DNA from: Prevotellaceae bacterium
GTDB taxonomy: Bacteria; Bacteroidota; Bacteroidia; Bacteroidales; Bacteroidaceae
Direction of reading: 5' to 3'
Assembly (NCBI GenBank): GCA_022763905.1
Contig: JALERS010000088.1
Span: 1 to 47,524 of the forward strand
DNA: 47,524 bases
Below are positions 47,368-47,524 of this stretch, piece by piece. The notes under the pieces were generated by a model. It was not told the origin of the DNA. It did not search any database and saw only the letters and a list, made by a program, of their open reading frames with translations. Positions within the stretch are counted from its first letter, which is position 1. Each line of letters opens with the position of its first letter. The position numbers and the translations under genes were made by a program.

Positions 47368-47524
47368 TTACGCACCGACAGCAATCCGCAGGGGCTTACC
47401 GTCAAGCCCCAATTGGACAGCTTGAGTTTCAGGGCCAATCGTTTTACGACCGCCAATAATTATGGCGGACAAGACTGCATGCGCTTCACCAATGTTTATT
47501 GTCGATGTCAACAATACCCAAGGC
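47368..47524 (-). CDS. C-terminal fragment of an unidentified CDS running off the window end
   Basis: Minus-strand open frame with double stop TAATAG: PWVLLTSTINIGEAHAVLSAIIIGGRKTIGPETQAVQLGLDGKPLRIAVGA*. Family not recognised; the opposite strand is also open here. Confidence 0.35.
   Translation of the reverse strand, partial: PWVLLTSTINIGEAHAVLSAIIIGGRKTIGPETQAVQLGLDGKPLRIAVGA

Noticed and set aside
1-47524. CRISPR arrays, prophage, toxin-antitoxin or defence islands
   Set aside because: No regularly spaced repeats, phage structural genes, or recognisable defence or TA proteins were seen.

Overview
This is a contiguous stretch of a Bacteroidales chromosome, with densely packed genes mostly on the minus strand. 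The core content is a tRNA-Pro(TGG); the thrS-infC-rpmI-rplT operon with a clear intrinsic terminator; panC-panD divergent from a single-domain GT5-like 'glycogen synthase' plus DUF4270; a Maf / KdsC-like HAD / DUF2520 block; luxS; nnrD/E; lysA; an ftsE-like ATPase; hisHAF-hisIE; and proS. Accessory or less ordinary content includes a GH78 alpha-L-rhamnosidase coupled to a secreted histidine acid phosphatase. This converges on an exported Gfo/Idh/MocA oxidoreductase plus exported TIM-barrel pair. Other items are an APH-kinase/RapZ-C-terminal fusion, a 3-amino-3,6-dideoxysugar-type locus (FdtA-like, non-LbH acyltransferase, FdtB-like, three overlapping or adjacent GT2 glycosyltransferases), and a GDPD-like protein lacking its catalytic His motifs. 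There is also a ~244 bp inverted-repeat-bounded, MITE-like remnant. No CRISPR array, phage or intact transposon was seen. All family names are by recognition of protein motifs, with no database search. The strongest candidates for an under-described system are the exported redox/TIM-barrel pair beside the rhamnosidase, and the aminosugar glycosylation locus.
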